Source of the DNA: Closterium sp. NIES-65
Taxonomy: Eukaryota > Streptophyta > Zygnematophyceae > Desmidiales > Closteriaceae
Assembly: GCA_948144175.1 (NCBI GenBank)
Contig: CANXME010002543.1
Span: 1 to 64,000 of the forward strand
DNA length: 64,000 nt
Reading direction: 5' to 3'
Of this stretch, positions 9,277 to 19,036 are shown one piece after another. Positions within the stretch are counted from its first letter, which is position 1. Each line of letters begins with the position of its first letter. The notes below the pieces were generated by a model, which was not told where the DNA came from, did not search any database, and worked only from the letters and a program-made list of their open reading frames with translations. A program made the position numbers and the translations under genes.

Positions 9277-12200
9277 TCAAGAGGTGAGCAAGTGAGGCCA
9301 AGTAGGCACAAGACCTAGCAAAGTACAAAAGCGCTGATGATCACAAGGCGGAAGTGCCTTGGTAAAGATATCAGCAGTGTTGGCCTCAGAGGCCACGTAA
9401 GCAAGGCGCAGCTGACCGCTCTGCTGCAGCTCACGAGCAAGGAAGTAGCGGAGAGCAATGTGCTTCATTCTGTGCTCCAGTCTGTGCTGCCGACACAACG
9501 CCAGCATGGCCTTGTTGTCTACGTACAGAACTGGAGGAGAACGAGGCGGCTCTCCCAGGTCAGTCAGCAGGTAGATGAGCCAGCGTAGCTCCTGTGCAGC
9601 CATGGCCCCTGCGTAGATCTCGGCCTCACAGCTGGAGCCGAGAACAGAAGACGAGCGGGTAGACCGCCATGAAACTGAGCCGAAACCAAGGCTGAAGGTG
9701 TAACCCTGTGACGACCGCTGCGTAGCCTGGTCGTCAGCCCAAGAAGCGTCTGCGTGACCTGTGAGGACCACTGGACGTCGCCTTCCAAGCACTAGCCCCA
9801 TGCCCGACGTACTGCACAAGTAGCGCAACACCCTCTTCGCTGCAGCCATGTGCTCTGGTCGATGTCTCCCAGGAGCAACATAGCGTGCCAAGATGCTAAG
9901 AGGGTATGCAAGGTCAGGTCGTGTGCAGGTCATCAGGTACATGAGGCAGCCAACAAGCTCTGGGTACGGGCCACTCGGCTCTACGGACTCATCCGAAGGC
10001 AGAGCTGAGAGAGAGTGGCGAGTAGACAGATGAGTGGCCTGAGGCGAGGAGTACGTGAAGTCGAAGCGCTGAAGGACCTGTTGCACCATGTGTGACTGAG
10101 TCAGGGTAATGGTGCGCTGTGCTCTGTCCCGGGTGATCTGCAAGCCAAGGTAGCTGCGCAATTCACCCTGGTCTGTGCACGTGTGTCTCTTCTGCAGCTC
10201 GGACTTCACGTGGGCGAGTCCAGCAGTGTCAGCAGTGGCAAAGACCAAGTCGTCGACAAACACGAGGATGTAGAACGGCGGCAAAGAGGTGTCGGTGCGC
10301 AGAGACAGCGACGGGTCGGCTATAGAAGGAGCAAACCCAAGAGCCGCAAGTGTAGTCCTCAGTGTGTCGTGCCACTCACGGGGCGCCTGGCGGAGACCGT
10401 AGACTGGCCACCGGAGGCTCCACTGGGTACCAGGAGGAAACGACCCAGTGAAGCCAGGTGGGCGGCGCAGCCAGATCTCCTCGTGCAGGCTGCCCTGCAG
10501 GAAAGCTGTGCAGAAGTCAAGAGAGTGAAGCTCGTAGTCACGTTGAGCGGCTATGTGTAGCAGCACCCAAAGAGTGGTCATCTTCGAGGTGGGAGAGAAG
10601 GTCTGAAAGTAGTCAACTCCCTGCTGCTGACTGAAGCCTCGAGCCACGTAACGCGCATTGAAGACAGGCGGAGAACCCGGCGGCCGCTTCACCCTGAAAA
10701 TCCACATGCCACTGACGATGTTCGCCCCTGGTGGGGGAACCTCGTCGACGTAGGTGCCTGTGGACTTCCAGGAAGCCATCTCTGCGTCCATGGCTGACTG
10801 CCACTGAGAGGAGTAGGGACCCTCGATCGCCTCAGCGTACGATCGAGGAGTCGCGATGTGTGGTGCATCCGGGTCTCCCTCAGGGGCAATCAGCATGGAC
10901 ATGAGACGAGGCAAAGCAGCAGCAAAACACTGGAACTCCTCCCGCCTGTCCTCAAGGACGTCCGTGCTAAGAGCACACTCACCCCTGACGGACGGAGGAC
11001 AGACAGACTCAGACTCAGCAACAAGACTAGCAGCGTAGTCTAGACGACAGAGAGCAGCAAAGTCGACCAGCTCAGCCACTAAGGCAGACGCAGCAGTGGA
11101 CTCAAAAGAAGGGTCAGTGACAACAGTAGCCAGGAGACGTGTGACTATAGGACTGGCAGCACGAAGGGAGTCAGACTGAGGGTCAGCAAGAGTAGGAAGA
11201 GAGGACTCAGGAGGAGACGGCAACGGGACACGCAGAGGAGCAGTGGAAGGACGCAGTGCCATCTTGTGTGTGCCGGGGACCGGAGGAGGACGCGGACGCG
11301 AAGCACGACCACTAGTGCAAGCAGCACGAACAGGCGACGCAGGACGAGACGCAGGCTCACGACGCTCAGCAAGACCTCCAGTAGGACCAGTGTAGGGAGA
11401 AGGAGCAGGTAGGGGGGAGGCGGGCTGTAACTGTGACCGCGACTGGACAAGCTGTGCACACTCTAAGGGAGGAGCAGGACCAGTAGAGGGCGGGAGACCA
11501 AGAACCTGCTCAAGGAGCGGAACAAAGTACGGCCGCGGCCCGCGCAGCGACTCTAGAAACAGCAGAGACGGCACCAGTACTCCCAGCGGCAGCACCAGTG
11601 CCAGCAGCACCTCCAGCTCCAACAGCGCCAACTCCAGCACCCGCACACGTACCAGCGCCAACACCCCCAGCAGCTCCAGCTCCAGCAGCTCCAGCAGCAG
11701 CAGGACCGGCAGCTCCAGTACCGCCGGCAGCTCCAGCAGTGCCTCTAGCAGAACCAACTCCAGCAGCTGCAGCAGCACCCCCAGTCCCAGCAGCTCCAGT
11801 ACCGCCTATACGAGCACATCCGGCACCAGCAGCAACAGTAGTACCTCCAGCTCCAGCAGCACGGTTCCAGCGCCGGGAAAACCACTCGCGCAGCTCCTAT
11901 GGAGAGAGTGGCTCCCGCCTCGACGAAGTACCGCCGGCGCTCACACGAGCAGACCCAGCTCCCCCACGCTCCACACCCCCAGGCTCCACACCCCCTGACT
12001 CAGCACCCCCAGGGACAGCACCTCCAGACTCAGCACCCCAAGACTCGGCACCCCCCAGTCTCAGCATCCCCAGGCTCAGCACCCGCAGTCTCAGCACCTC
12101 TAGCCCCGGCACCCGCAGGCTCAGCAGCTCCAATAGCACCAGAGTCAACAGCTACCTCGACAGGCTCGACTGCGTCTACCTGGGACACACCTGACGGGGC

Positions 12201-13981
12201 AGGACCCTGAGGGGGGAGGGGGTCTACCGGGGGAGGACCTGGCGCAAGGAAGAGCGCGGGCGGGGGAAGGGGTGCAGTGCGGTAGGGGAATAGACGGTAG
12301 TAAGGTACCGACTCGTCAAAGGTGACGTCCTGGGAGGACAGAACACGGCGCGAGGTGGGGTGGTAAAACTGCCAACCACGCGCGTCAGGGGGGAAGCCAA
12401 GGAAGACGCAAAGAACAGCACGGGGGGCAGCTTGTCCGCAGACAAGTCGCAGACAAACGCCCGAGAACCCCAGACCCGGAACGCAGACGCATCGCCAACC
12501 TTCCCCGTCCACCGCAAGGTGGGGGAGGTCTCTAGCAAGGAGACCCGGGGCTGAAGGTTGAGCTGATGCGCGGCGAACTGAACCGCAAACGGCCACAGAA
12601 AATGGGGGGCCGCCGCATGCATCATGAACGTACGAGCGACGTCCATGACCATGCCAATGCGGCGCTCAGCAATCCCATTTTGCTGTGGAGAGGCCGGAAG
12701 CGTGAAGGTCTGGCGGATGCCCTGTGCATGACAAAAGGCTCCCAGAAGGGCAGAGGAAAGCTCCCCGCCTCTGTCAGAGTGCAGACGCAGAACAGGAAAG
12801 TCCGAGCCGAAACTCTCTCTGAGCTGGAGACGAGCTGCGCGGATCCAGTCGATCAACACCGCAATGACGTCACCCTTGCTGCGCAAGGGGAAGACTGTGG
12901 TGTAACGCGAGTAGTCGTCAACCACCAACAGGAAGTAACGCTCGTGCCCATGTCCACGGACGCGGGCTGGGCCACACACGTCCATGTGGAGAGTCTGCAG
13001 CGGAGCCTCTGTCGGAGGAAACTCGGAGGAGTGAGGGGCGGCACGCTCTCGCCCCTCGACGCAGGGGACGCAGGTAGGGCCAGGCCCCGGAGGTAGGGGA
13101 GGAAGAGACCGGGGGAGACCAGAGACAAGGACACGGGAGGCCATGCCTCGGAGACGAGGCAAGGAGGGGTGACCAAGGCGGTGGTGCCAAAGGAGAGTCC
13201 GGTGGGACAGGAGACGACACGAGCAGGGAGCAAACTCAGGACCAGACCTGGACGCTGCAGCAAACACTTGACTCGAGGCAGCCACCTGACCAGACGCAAC
13301 AACAGGAGGAGACTCAGTGGTCAGTGTGTACAGGCTCGACCCTGGCTGAGGGGTAAACGTGGCCAAGTGTCGGCCCGTCCGAGCGTCCGTGCAGTGGGTC
13401 ACCCGCTGACTCGCAGGAGTGAACTGGTCAACCCCCCTATCCTGTAGGTCCGCTCCACTCACCAAGTTCGTAGATAACGAGGGGAGGTAGAGACCTGACA
13501 GGGTGTCAGAGGGGGCTGCCGGACACGGTAAGACAGTGGAGAAGCTAGCAAGGACAGGACCCCCAGAGGGGTCCACCAGGGAGACTGCAACCGGCCGATT
13601 GAGCGGCGTAAGAGTGGTGCGGTCTCGATAGAAGGAGCCGGACGCACCCGAGTCAAGGGTGAAGGTGCGTAAGGCCTGAGCCGACGTAGTACCTGAGAGA
13701 GCAGACTCACCAGCACCAGAGGTAGCAGACGCACTAGCACCTGGTGCAGCAGACGCACTAGCACCTAGAGCAGCAGCCTCACCAGCAACCGGGGCAGCAG
13801 ACGCATGAGCACCTAGAGCAGCAGCCTCACCAGTACCTAGAGCAGTAGACTGGATACCGGGGTCAGGCGGCACACACAGGTGACAGACTCCCTCGGCACT
13901 AGTAGACAATGCATACATTGCAGTGAGAATAGCATCATAGTCAAGAGCAAAGATATCTACCCTCTGCCTAAGCATCTCCAC
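9277..13981 (-). pseudogene. copia pol of B1 (protease to RNase H), frameshifted
   Basis: The polyprotein reads from about 13981 down to 9277. 13981-12425 encodes the gag-pol join, the protease motif LDSGASGSFYRD, the HHCC pre-integrase domain and integrase (LRLHSDRGGE, QQNGIAERRIG). A frame change near 12425 moves the integrase C-terminus and the GGAE-type repeat linker to other frames. A further change near 11545 restores the frame used by reverse transcriptase and RNase H: RPYFVPLL, then FVDDLVFATAD and HADASWADDQATQRSSQG. The leucine-rich start of the open frame at 11778-11550 is the out-of-frame reading of the Gly/Ala linker and is not real. The catalytic YVDD is FVDD here, which retains the aspartates. 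RNase H and the RT core look intact, but the polyprotein as a whole is broken. Confidence 0.85.
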
Positions 13982-14360
13982 CCAGTCGGGGAGCTCAGCG
14001 TCGTCGCCAAACTCTTTATGCCAAGTGTCGCTCAGACGCGCGAAGCAGCGGGACTCTTTGTGGCTACGCGTCCCGCAAGTCTGACCAGTCCGGACACCCG
14101 TGCGAATAACATACGGGCAGCGAGCAGGACTTAGTGACCCTCCACTCTGAGCGTACCACTCACGAAGCTGCTGGGGTGAAAGAGTCTCACGCGGACAACG
14201 CTGCTGCTACACCGGGCCACTACAAGAAACTCCCGAACTACCCACTCCAGGACGACTCCCACTACGGCCACCCCGACAACCCCAGTTGGCGTACCACTCA
14301 CAAAGCTGATGGGACGTGAGGGACACATGCGAACGGCCCTGGAGCTGCATTTGGCCACGA
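13982..14360 (-). pseudogene. gag C-terminal remnant of B1
   Basis: It encodes the LREWYAQ block followed by a Cys/His cluster (CPYVIRT...CGTRSHKESRC) and runs straight into pol through LPDW. At the point where B2 has a TGA this copy has TGG. The LREWYA segment is present twice (about 14150-14178 and 14288-14316). Upstream of it the Gly/Arg/Ser-rich region continues to about 14780, but the family's N-terminal Gag domain is absent. Confidence 0.65.
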
Positions 14361-14784
14361 CAGGAGCAGCAGCAGCAGCACTTAAAGCAGTAGCAGCGGG
14401 AGCAGTGCGGGAAGGGCAGTGCTCACCAGTGGTGGGAAGGGCAGGCGCAAGACGGCGGCGACAGCGGGGCTGCTACAACTGTAGGGCGGGGTCGGGCCGC
14501 GGCAGGGAGCTCCGCGGCAGCTGCGGCAGGGTGGTGCCGGGCCGCAACGGCAGCTGCTCCAGGGGCCGGAGGCGGCTCCTGCAGAGGCGGCTGCACCAGG
14601 GGCCACGGGCGGCTGCTGCAGTGGCAGCTGCGCCAGGGTCCAGGGGCGGCCGTCTCAAGGGCGGGCGCTGGGTAGAGCAGGGCGCCGCGGCGAGTAGAGG
14701 CGACTGCAGTAGTGAACAGTAGTAGCAGCGCGGCTCGGGTGGGGCGACGGGACAGGCTGGGGCAGCCCGCAAGGGCGACGCAAC

Positions 14785-15300
14785 GGGCTAGGGCAGCCCG
14801 CAAGGGCGACGTGACGGGCTAAGGCAGCCCTTAGGGGCGACGCGACGGGCTAAGGCAGCCCTTAGGGGCGACGCGACGGGCTAAGGCAGCCCTTAGGGGC
14901 GACGCGACGGGCTAAGGCATCCTGCAGGGGCGACACGACGGGCTAGGGCAGCCCGCAAGGGCGACGCGACGGGCTAAGGCAGCCCTTAGGGGCGACGCGA
15001 CGGGCTAAGGCAACTCTTAAGGGCGACGCGACGGGCTAGGGTAGCCCGCAAGGGGCGACGCGACGGGCTGGGACAGCCCGCATGGGCGAAGCGACGGGCT
15101 AGAGCAGCCCGCAAGGGCGCCGCGTCGGGCGAAGGCAGCCCGCAAGGGCGACGCGACGGTCTAGGGCAGCCCGAAAGGGCGACGCGACGGGCTAGGGCAG
15201 CCTGTAAGGGCGACGCGACGAGCTAGGGAAGCCCTCAGGGGCGACGCGACAGGCTAGGGCAGCCCCCAAGGGCGACACGACACGCTAGGGCAGCTGCGTG
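14785..15300 (-). repeat. 31-bp tandem repeats in the B1 leader
   Basis: About 17 copies of a 31-bp unit of the form GGGCTAAGGCAGCCC plus TTAGGGGCGACGCGAC. Each unit contains the inverted repeat GGGCT/AGCCC around a 5-base loop. Units differ by a few bases. The array lies in the untranslated leader between the primer-binding site and gag. Confidence 0.85.
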
Positions 15301-15354
15301 TGCGGCTGTGCGGGCGACTGCGCGTGCGGCTGACGGGCGGCGCTCGCGGCTGTC

Positions 15355-15512
15355 CTAGGGTGCACGACGGCGCTAGTAGGGGCGCTCGACGGCGCTAGAA
15401 GGGGCGCTCGTCGGCGCTAGAGGGGGCGCTCGACGGCGCAAGAAGGGGCGCTCGACGGCGCTAGTAGGGGCGCACGACGGCGCTAGAAGGGGCGCTCGAC
15501 GGCGCAGCGGAA
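15355..15512 (-). repeat. Short GC-rich tandem repeats beside the B1 primer-binding site
   Basis: About six to seven copies of a unit of roughly 22 bases built on GGCGCTAGAAGGGGCGCTCGAC. The unit differs from the 31-bp repeats next to it and from the repeats in the leader of B2. Confidence 0.75.
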
Positions 15513-15552
15513 CGGTGGGCCCAAACCAACGTCGGTCCTGGGTCCTGACCTA

Positions 15553-15566
15553 GGCGTCTGATACCA
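15553..15566 (-). promoter_or_regulatory. Primer-binding site of B1
   Basis: The minus strand reads TGGTATCAGACGCC, adjoining the LTR end at 15567. It matches the initiator tRNA-Met type site over its first ten bases. Confidence 0.75.
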
Positions 15567-15702
15567 TGTTAGAATCTAGAAGTGAACGAGGAATGATTGC
15601 ATTGAGCAACATGAGGAGTACAAGTAGGAAACCCTAAAGTGTTGTACCCCATATTGACTACCCCACTACAGCCTAAACAGACTATAGCATATAAGTTTGA
15701 AA
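15567..15702 (-). repeat. 5' LTR of B1
   Basis: On the + strand it starts TGTTAGAATCTAG and ends GTTTGAAA, where the left LTR has GTTCGACA. The last bases are thus altered. It lies beside the LTR of element C. Confidence 0.8.
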
Positions 15703-16059
15703 GAGCCACCTTGCGCTGGGATGTGAGGGCAAAATAGATTGATTATATCAAAGGAATACAAGCTTTTATAAGATTACAAGGAATATGAGAAGGTGTAACT
15801 AACTGTTTTACTGTTGCTGTTGCGGTCTGATACAGTGACGACTTGGGCAAGTGCTCAATACCGAGTCAGTTTTTTGTCCTTGTTGTCGCGCTGTATTTTG
15901 GCTAGTCAAAGGTCGCTGACCTTTGACCTTCGCGTAACCTTCAGCTGTTGCGTTTTGTCAACCTCCTCGGTTGACTCGCCGTTGCTTCGTTGTAACTCGC
16001 TTCGTTTTACAGTTCGATGTTCCGTCACAACAGAAGCGTTAAATCACTTGTTTCCAACA
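15703..16059 (-). repeat. 3' LTR of element C (left boundary uncertain)
   Basis: The inner end is sure: on the minus strand the polypurine run AGCGAAGGGGAG (16060-16072) is followed by TGTTGGAAACAAG. The outer end was cut by, or merges into, B1. Length to B1 is about 357 bp, close to the 362-bp LTR of family F. Confidence 0.6.
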
Positions 16060-16070
16060 CTCCCCTTCGC

Positions 16071-16497
16071 TTATGGAGTGTCGGTGCTGGTGACGTGGCC
16101 TTGTCCAGTCAGCAGCATATAGTATGCGAACTTCTGCTTCCCGAGTTTCTTGGTCAAGTAATCTGCTGCCATCTTGGATGTGGGGCAGTAAGATAGCTCG
16201 AGTCTCCCCTTCTTGATCTCGTCTTTCACGAAGAAATATCGCAGGGCGATGTGTTTTGTTCAGTTCGCGAATCCGTTCTTGTTCGCTATGCGAATGGCCG
16301 ATTGGTTGTCGCAGATAAGGGAGAAGCCGGGTAACTGAGCGAGCTTCGCTTCTTCCAGCAGTTTGCGAAGGTACAATCCTTCCTTGGTGGCTAAGCAGAG
16401 TGCGATATATTCCGCTTCAGCAGGGAGAGAGCGATTAATTCTTGTTTTCTCGACTGCCACGAGATAGGGCCGAAAGGCTCAAGTCGGTAGATGTAGC
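16071..16497 (-). pseudogene. copia RNase H of element C, 3' part of split pol
   Basis: The minus strand encodes the end of a copia RNase H: PISWQSRKQ, AEAEYIALCLATKEGLYL, CDNQSAIRIANKNG, KHIALRYFFVKDEI and a C-terminus ending TSTDTP with TAA at 16071-16073. One in-frame stop follows GFAN near 16260. Its upstream half lies beyond B2, at 24018-25573. Removing B2 and one copy of GTAGC rejoins the two halves in a readable order, which shows they are one gene split by the insertion. Confidence 0.85.
16493..16497 (+). repeat. Left target-site duplication of B2 (GTAGC)
   Basis: GTAGC precedes the B2 5' LTR and recurs at 24013-24017 after the 3' LTR. A 5-bp duplication is typical of Ty1/copia integrase. 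Confidence 0.93.
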
Positions 16498-16629
16498 TGT
16501 CAGAACATATAGCTTACTTGTTTCTGTAGGATATAGTGGGGTATCCAATAGGGGGTACAACCCAAATTAGAGTTTCCTATTTGTACTCACTTTGTTCATA
16601 GTCATTTCATTCTCGTTCATATTTTCTCA
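16498..16629 (+). repeat. 5' LTR of B2
   Basis: 132 bp, TGTCAGAACATA to CATATTTTCTCA. This is unusually short for a copia LTR, and no clear TATA element other than the AT-rich stretches can be named. Confidence 0.95.
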
Positions 16630-16641
16630 TGGAATCAGAGC
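16630..16641 (+). promoter_or_regulatory. Primer-binding site of B2
   Basis: TGGAATCAGAGC directly follows the 5' LTR. It differs by one base from the TGGTATCAGAGC of family A. Confidence 0.85.
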
Positions 16642-16699
16642 AGGTCCCTTCCTAGGGACTGTTCCTAGGGCCCACCGAAGCGCGCCCCGAGGCGCGCGT

Positions 16700-17400
16700 T
16701 TTTTCTTAGCGACCCTCCGTGTCGCCCTTACCGCCGTGCTCCCGCTTAGGCCCCTCGTCGGCCCCGCTTAGGCCCCTCGGCGGCCCCTCTTAGGCCTCTC
16801 GTCGGCCCCGCTTAGGCCCCTATTCGGCCCCACTACGACCTCGAGTCGGCCCCGTTAAGGCCCAGTCGGCCCCGCTTAGGCCCCGCTACGGCCCCTCGTC
16901 GGCCCCGCTTAGGCCCTGTCGGCCCCGCTTAGGCCTCGTCGGCCCCGCTTAGGCCTCGCTACGGCCCCGCGTCGGCCCCGTTTAGGCCTCGTCGGCCCCG
17001 CTTAGGTCCCGCTACGCCCCCGCGTCGGCCCCGCTTAGGCCCCGTCGGCCCGCCTAGGCCCCGCTACGGCCCCTCGTCGGCCCCGCTTAGACCCCGTCGG
17101 CCCGCCGTCGCCCTCGCTACAGCCCGCCGTCGCCCCCCGCTACAGCCCGCCGTCGGCCCTGCTACAGCCCGCCGTCGGCCCCGCTACCGCCCGCCGTCGG
17201 CCCCACTACAGCCCGCCGCCGGCTGTGCTACAGCCCGCCGTCGGCCCGCCGTCGGCCCCGCTACAGTCCGCTGTCGGCCCCGCTACAGCCCGCCGCCGGC
17301 CCTACTACAGCCCGCCGTCGGCCCGCCGTCGGCCCCGCTACAGCCCGCCGTCGGCCCCGCTACAGCCCCGCCACAGCCCCGCTACGGCCCGCCGTCTGCC
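16700..17400 (+). repeat. GC-rich tandem repeats in the B2 leader
   Basis: The first part (about 16730-17100) repeats the core GTCGGCCCCGCTTAGGCC with variable spacing. The second part (about 17100-17400) repeats a 22-bp unit built on GCCCGCCGTCGGCCCCGCTACA. Beyond it lie shorter GCCGCCCGAGCC repeats to about 17620. Open frames across the array are low-complexity readings of the repeat and are not taken as genes. Confidence 0.85.
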
Positions 17401-17719
17401 CCGCCGCTCGTGCTGCAGCCCGCCGCGCCACCGTGCCGCCGCCCGTGCAGCCGCCCACCGTGCCGCCCGTGAGCAGCCCCAGCCGCCCGTGCGCCGCCCG
17501 TGCAGCCGCCCACGCCGCCCGTGAGCCCCTGCGTCACCCGAGCCGCGCGAGCCGCCCGAGCTGCCCGAGCCGCCCGAGCCGCCCGAGCCGCCCAAGCCGC
17601 CCGAGCCGCCAGAGGAGCCGCGCTCCTGCTCCTGTGGGACCACTACTGCTCCTGGGCTGTGTTACTGTGCCGCTGACCTACCCGACTTTTCCTGCCCGGT
17701 GAGACTGTCAGCTGCTGTC

Positions 17720-19036
17720 ATGGCCACCCTCACGGTCCTAGCTTTTGACGCTGAGGGTAGAGCCATTGACTTTGCAGTCTGGATTGAGGACCTGCAGCTG
17801 TACTTACTGTGTGATGCGATAGATGAGGTCTCTCTCTTTGACTTTGTCTCTGGCGCTGTCCCTGCCCCTCCTGCTGATGCTGACCCCGCCGTTCGCTCCA
17901 AGTGGGCGACCCGCGATGCTGCTGCACGTTTTGCTGTGCGTCGCCACCTCCCTTCCTCCGAGCGTGCCCACTTTAGTCAGTGCAAGACCGCTCAGGCCTT
18001 GTACGACGCTGTAGTTGCACGCTACTCCTCCCCTTCCTCCGCTACGCTTAGCCGCCTCATGCTACCGTTTCTCTTCCCTGACCTCGCTGCCTTTCCCACT
18101 GTTGCTGACCTCGTTACCCACCTCCGCGCTAGTGACGCTCGCTACCGCGCTGCCCTTCCTGCTGAGTTCCGCGCCGCAAACCCTCCTCCCATGTACATCA
18201 CTCTCTACTTTCTCGTCACTCGTCTCCCTGAGTCCCTTCGTGTAGTTAGGGACCAGTTTCTCTCTGTCTGTCCCACCACCCTCACTGTCGACCTCCTTGA
18301 GGAGTCCCTGCTAGCGGCTGAGAAGAGCATCGTCGCTGTAGGGGCCTCTCAGGGTGACCCTCGCACCCCCATTTTTGAGGGGTGTTCTCCTTCCCCCCTG
18401 CTGCCCTCTGTCGCCTCTGCCGCTGCGGCCGACCTCGCTGGTTTTGAGTCGGTCGGTGCGGCATCTGCCCCCAGTGGTAGACGCCGCAATGGCAAGGGCA
18501 AAGGGGGCAAGGGAGCGGGTGGAGCTAGAGGGGGCGGTGGCGGGGGAGGTGGGGGTGGCGGGGGGAGTGGGGGTGGCGGTGGAGGTGGTGGCGGGAGTGG
18601 AGGTACTAGTGGAGGCGGTGGAGGCGGAGGTGGCGGCGGAGGAGGTAGCGGAGGAGGCGGGGGTGAGGGTGCCGGTGGGGGCGGTGGCGGTGGAGACGGG
18701 GGTGGCGGTGGAGGCGGGGGTGGCGGTGGCGGCGGGGGTCGGGGTGGCTCGTCTCAGCGGAGCAGCTCTGGGGGTTGTCAGCGCCAGCAGCAGCAGCAGC
18801 AGCAGCAGCCACAGCAGCAGCAGCGCTCTCGCACCGTCCCCGCCCCTCAGCAGCTCCGTGAGTGGTACTTGCAGCGTCAGCGTGGTGGTGCGTTTGGTCC
18901 CTGCCCCTACGTTCTTCGCACCGGCGACCGTGCGGGGGAGAGGTGTGGAGGCACCCACACAGCCCGCCGCTGCTTTGGCCGCCTGACCGACGCCTGGCGT
19001 CAGCAGTTTCCGGAGGCCGCTGAGATCCCCCGCTGA
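17720..19036 (+). CDS. gag: Gag of copia element B2
   Basis: A 438-residue capsid and nucleocapsid polyprotein of a copia element, which packages element RNA into particles. The start ATG at 17720 begins MATLTVLAFD; the open frame extends a few codons further upstream without ATG. The first 200 residues resemble the UBN2/retrotransposon Gag domain (IDFAVWIEDLQLYLLCDA, TAQALYDAVVARYSS). A tract of about 95 almost pure glycines follows, then a glutamine run coded by CAG repeats. Near the C-terminus comes a Cys/His cluster, C-X13-C-X3-H-X4-C, which replaces a canonical CCHC knuckle. The frame ends with TGA at 19034-19036. In B1 and B3 the aligned codon is TGG and gag runs directly into pol, so the stop is probably a mutation of an originally fused gag-pol frame. 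Confidence 0.85.
   Translation: MATLTVLAFDAEGRAIDFAVWIEDLQLYLLCDAIDEVSLFDFVSGAVPAPPADADPAVRSKWATRDAAARFAVRRHLPSSERAHFSQCKTAQALYDAVVARYSSPSSATLSRLMLPFLFPDLAAFPTVADLVTHLRASDARYRAALPAEFRAANPPPMYITLYFLVTRLPESLRVVRDQFLSVCPTTLTVDLLEESLLAAEKSIVAVGASQGDPRTPIFEGCSPSPLLPSVASAAAADLAGFESVGAASAPSGRRRNGKGKGGKGAGGARGGGGGGGGGGGGSGGGGGGGGGSGGTSGGGGGGGGGGGGSGGGGGEGAGGGGGGGDGGGGGGGGGGGGGGRGGSSQRSSSGGCQRQQQQQQQQPQQQQRSRTVPAPQQLREWYLQRQRGGAFGPCPYVLRTGDRAGERCGGTHTARRCFGRLTDAWRQQFPEAAEIPR
18530..18745 (+). repeat. Glycine-coding GGN repeat in B2 gag
   Basis: An uninterrupted run of GGT/GGC/GGG/GGA codons with a few AGT, ACT and GAG, coding the polyglycine tract of Gag. A matching tract occurs in B3 gag on the minus strand at about 56600-56850. 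Confidence 0.85.

Larger units (their letters stand above)
8907..15702 (-). mobile_element. Family B Ty1/copia element B1, internally deleted
   Basis: Two LTRs of about 136 bp bound it (8907-9042 and 15567-15702). The possible target duplication is GAACC (8902-8906) against GAGCC (15703-15707), a 4 of 5 match. In transcript order it has a primer-binding site, a leader with tandem repeats, a gag reduced to its C-terminal part, a frameshifted pol, and a polypurine tract. The N-terminal Gag domain present in B2 (17720 onward) is missing, so the copy has lost roughly 0.8 kb or more. The two LTRs differ at about six positions by eye. Confidence 0.88.

Noticed and set aside
11546..11778. Leucine-rich N-terminus of the long minus-strand open frame
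   Set aside because: It is the out-of-frame reading of the Gly/Ala-rich linker; the real protein in that frame starts around RGPRPYFV after a frameshift.
14785..15300. Regular repeats that might be a CRISPR array
   Set aside because: Units are directly tandem with no unique spacers, lie inside a eukaryotic retrotransposon leader, and no cas genes exist in the window.
17225..17702. Pro/Arg-rich open frames over the B2 leader
   Set aside because: They are low-complexity translations of the tandem repeats, without start context or homologs in B1.
19034..19036. Programmed stop-codon readthrough between gag and pol in B2
   Set aside because: B1 and B3 have TGG at the same place, so a point mutation is the simpler explanation; kept only as something to test.
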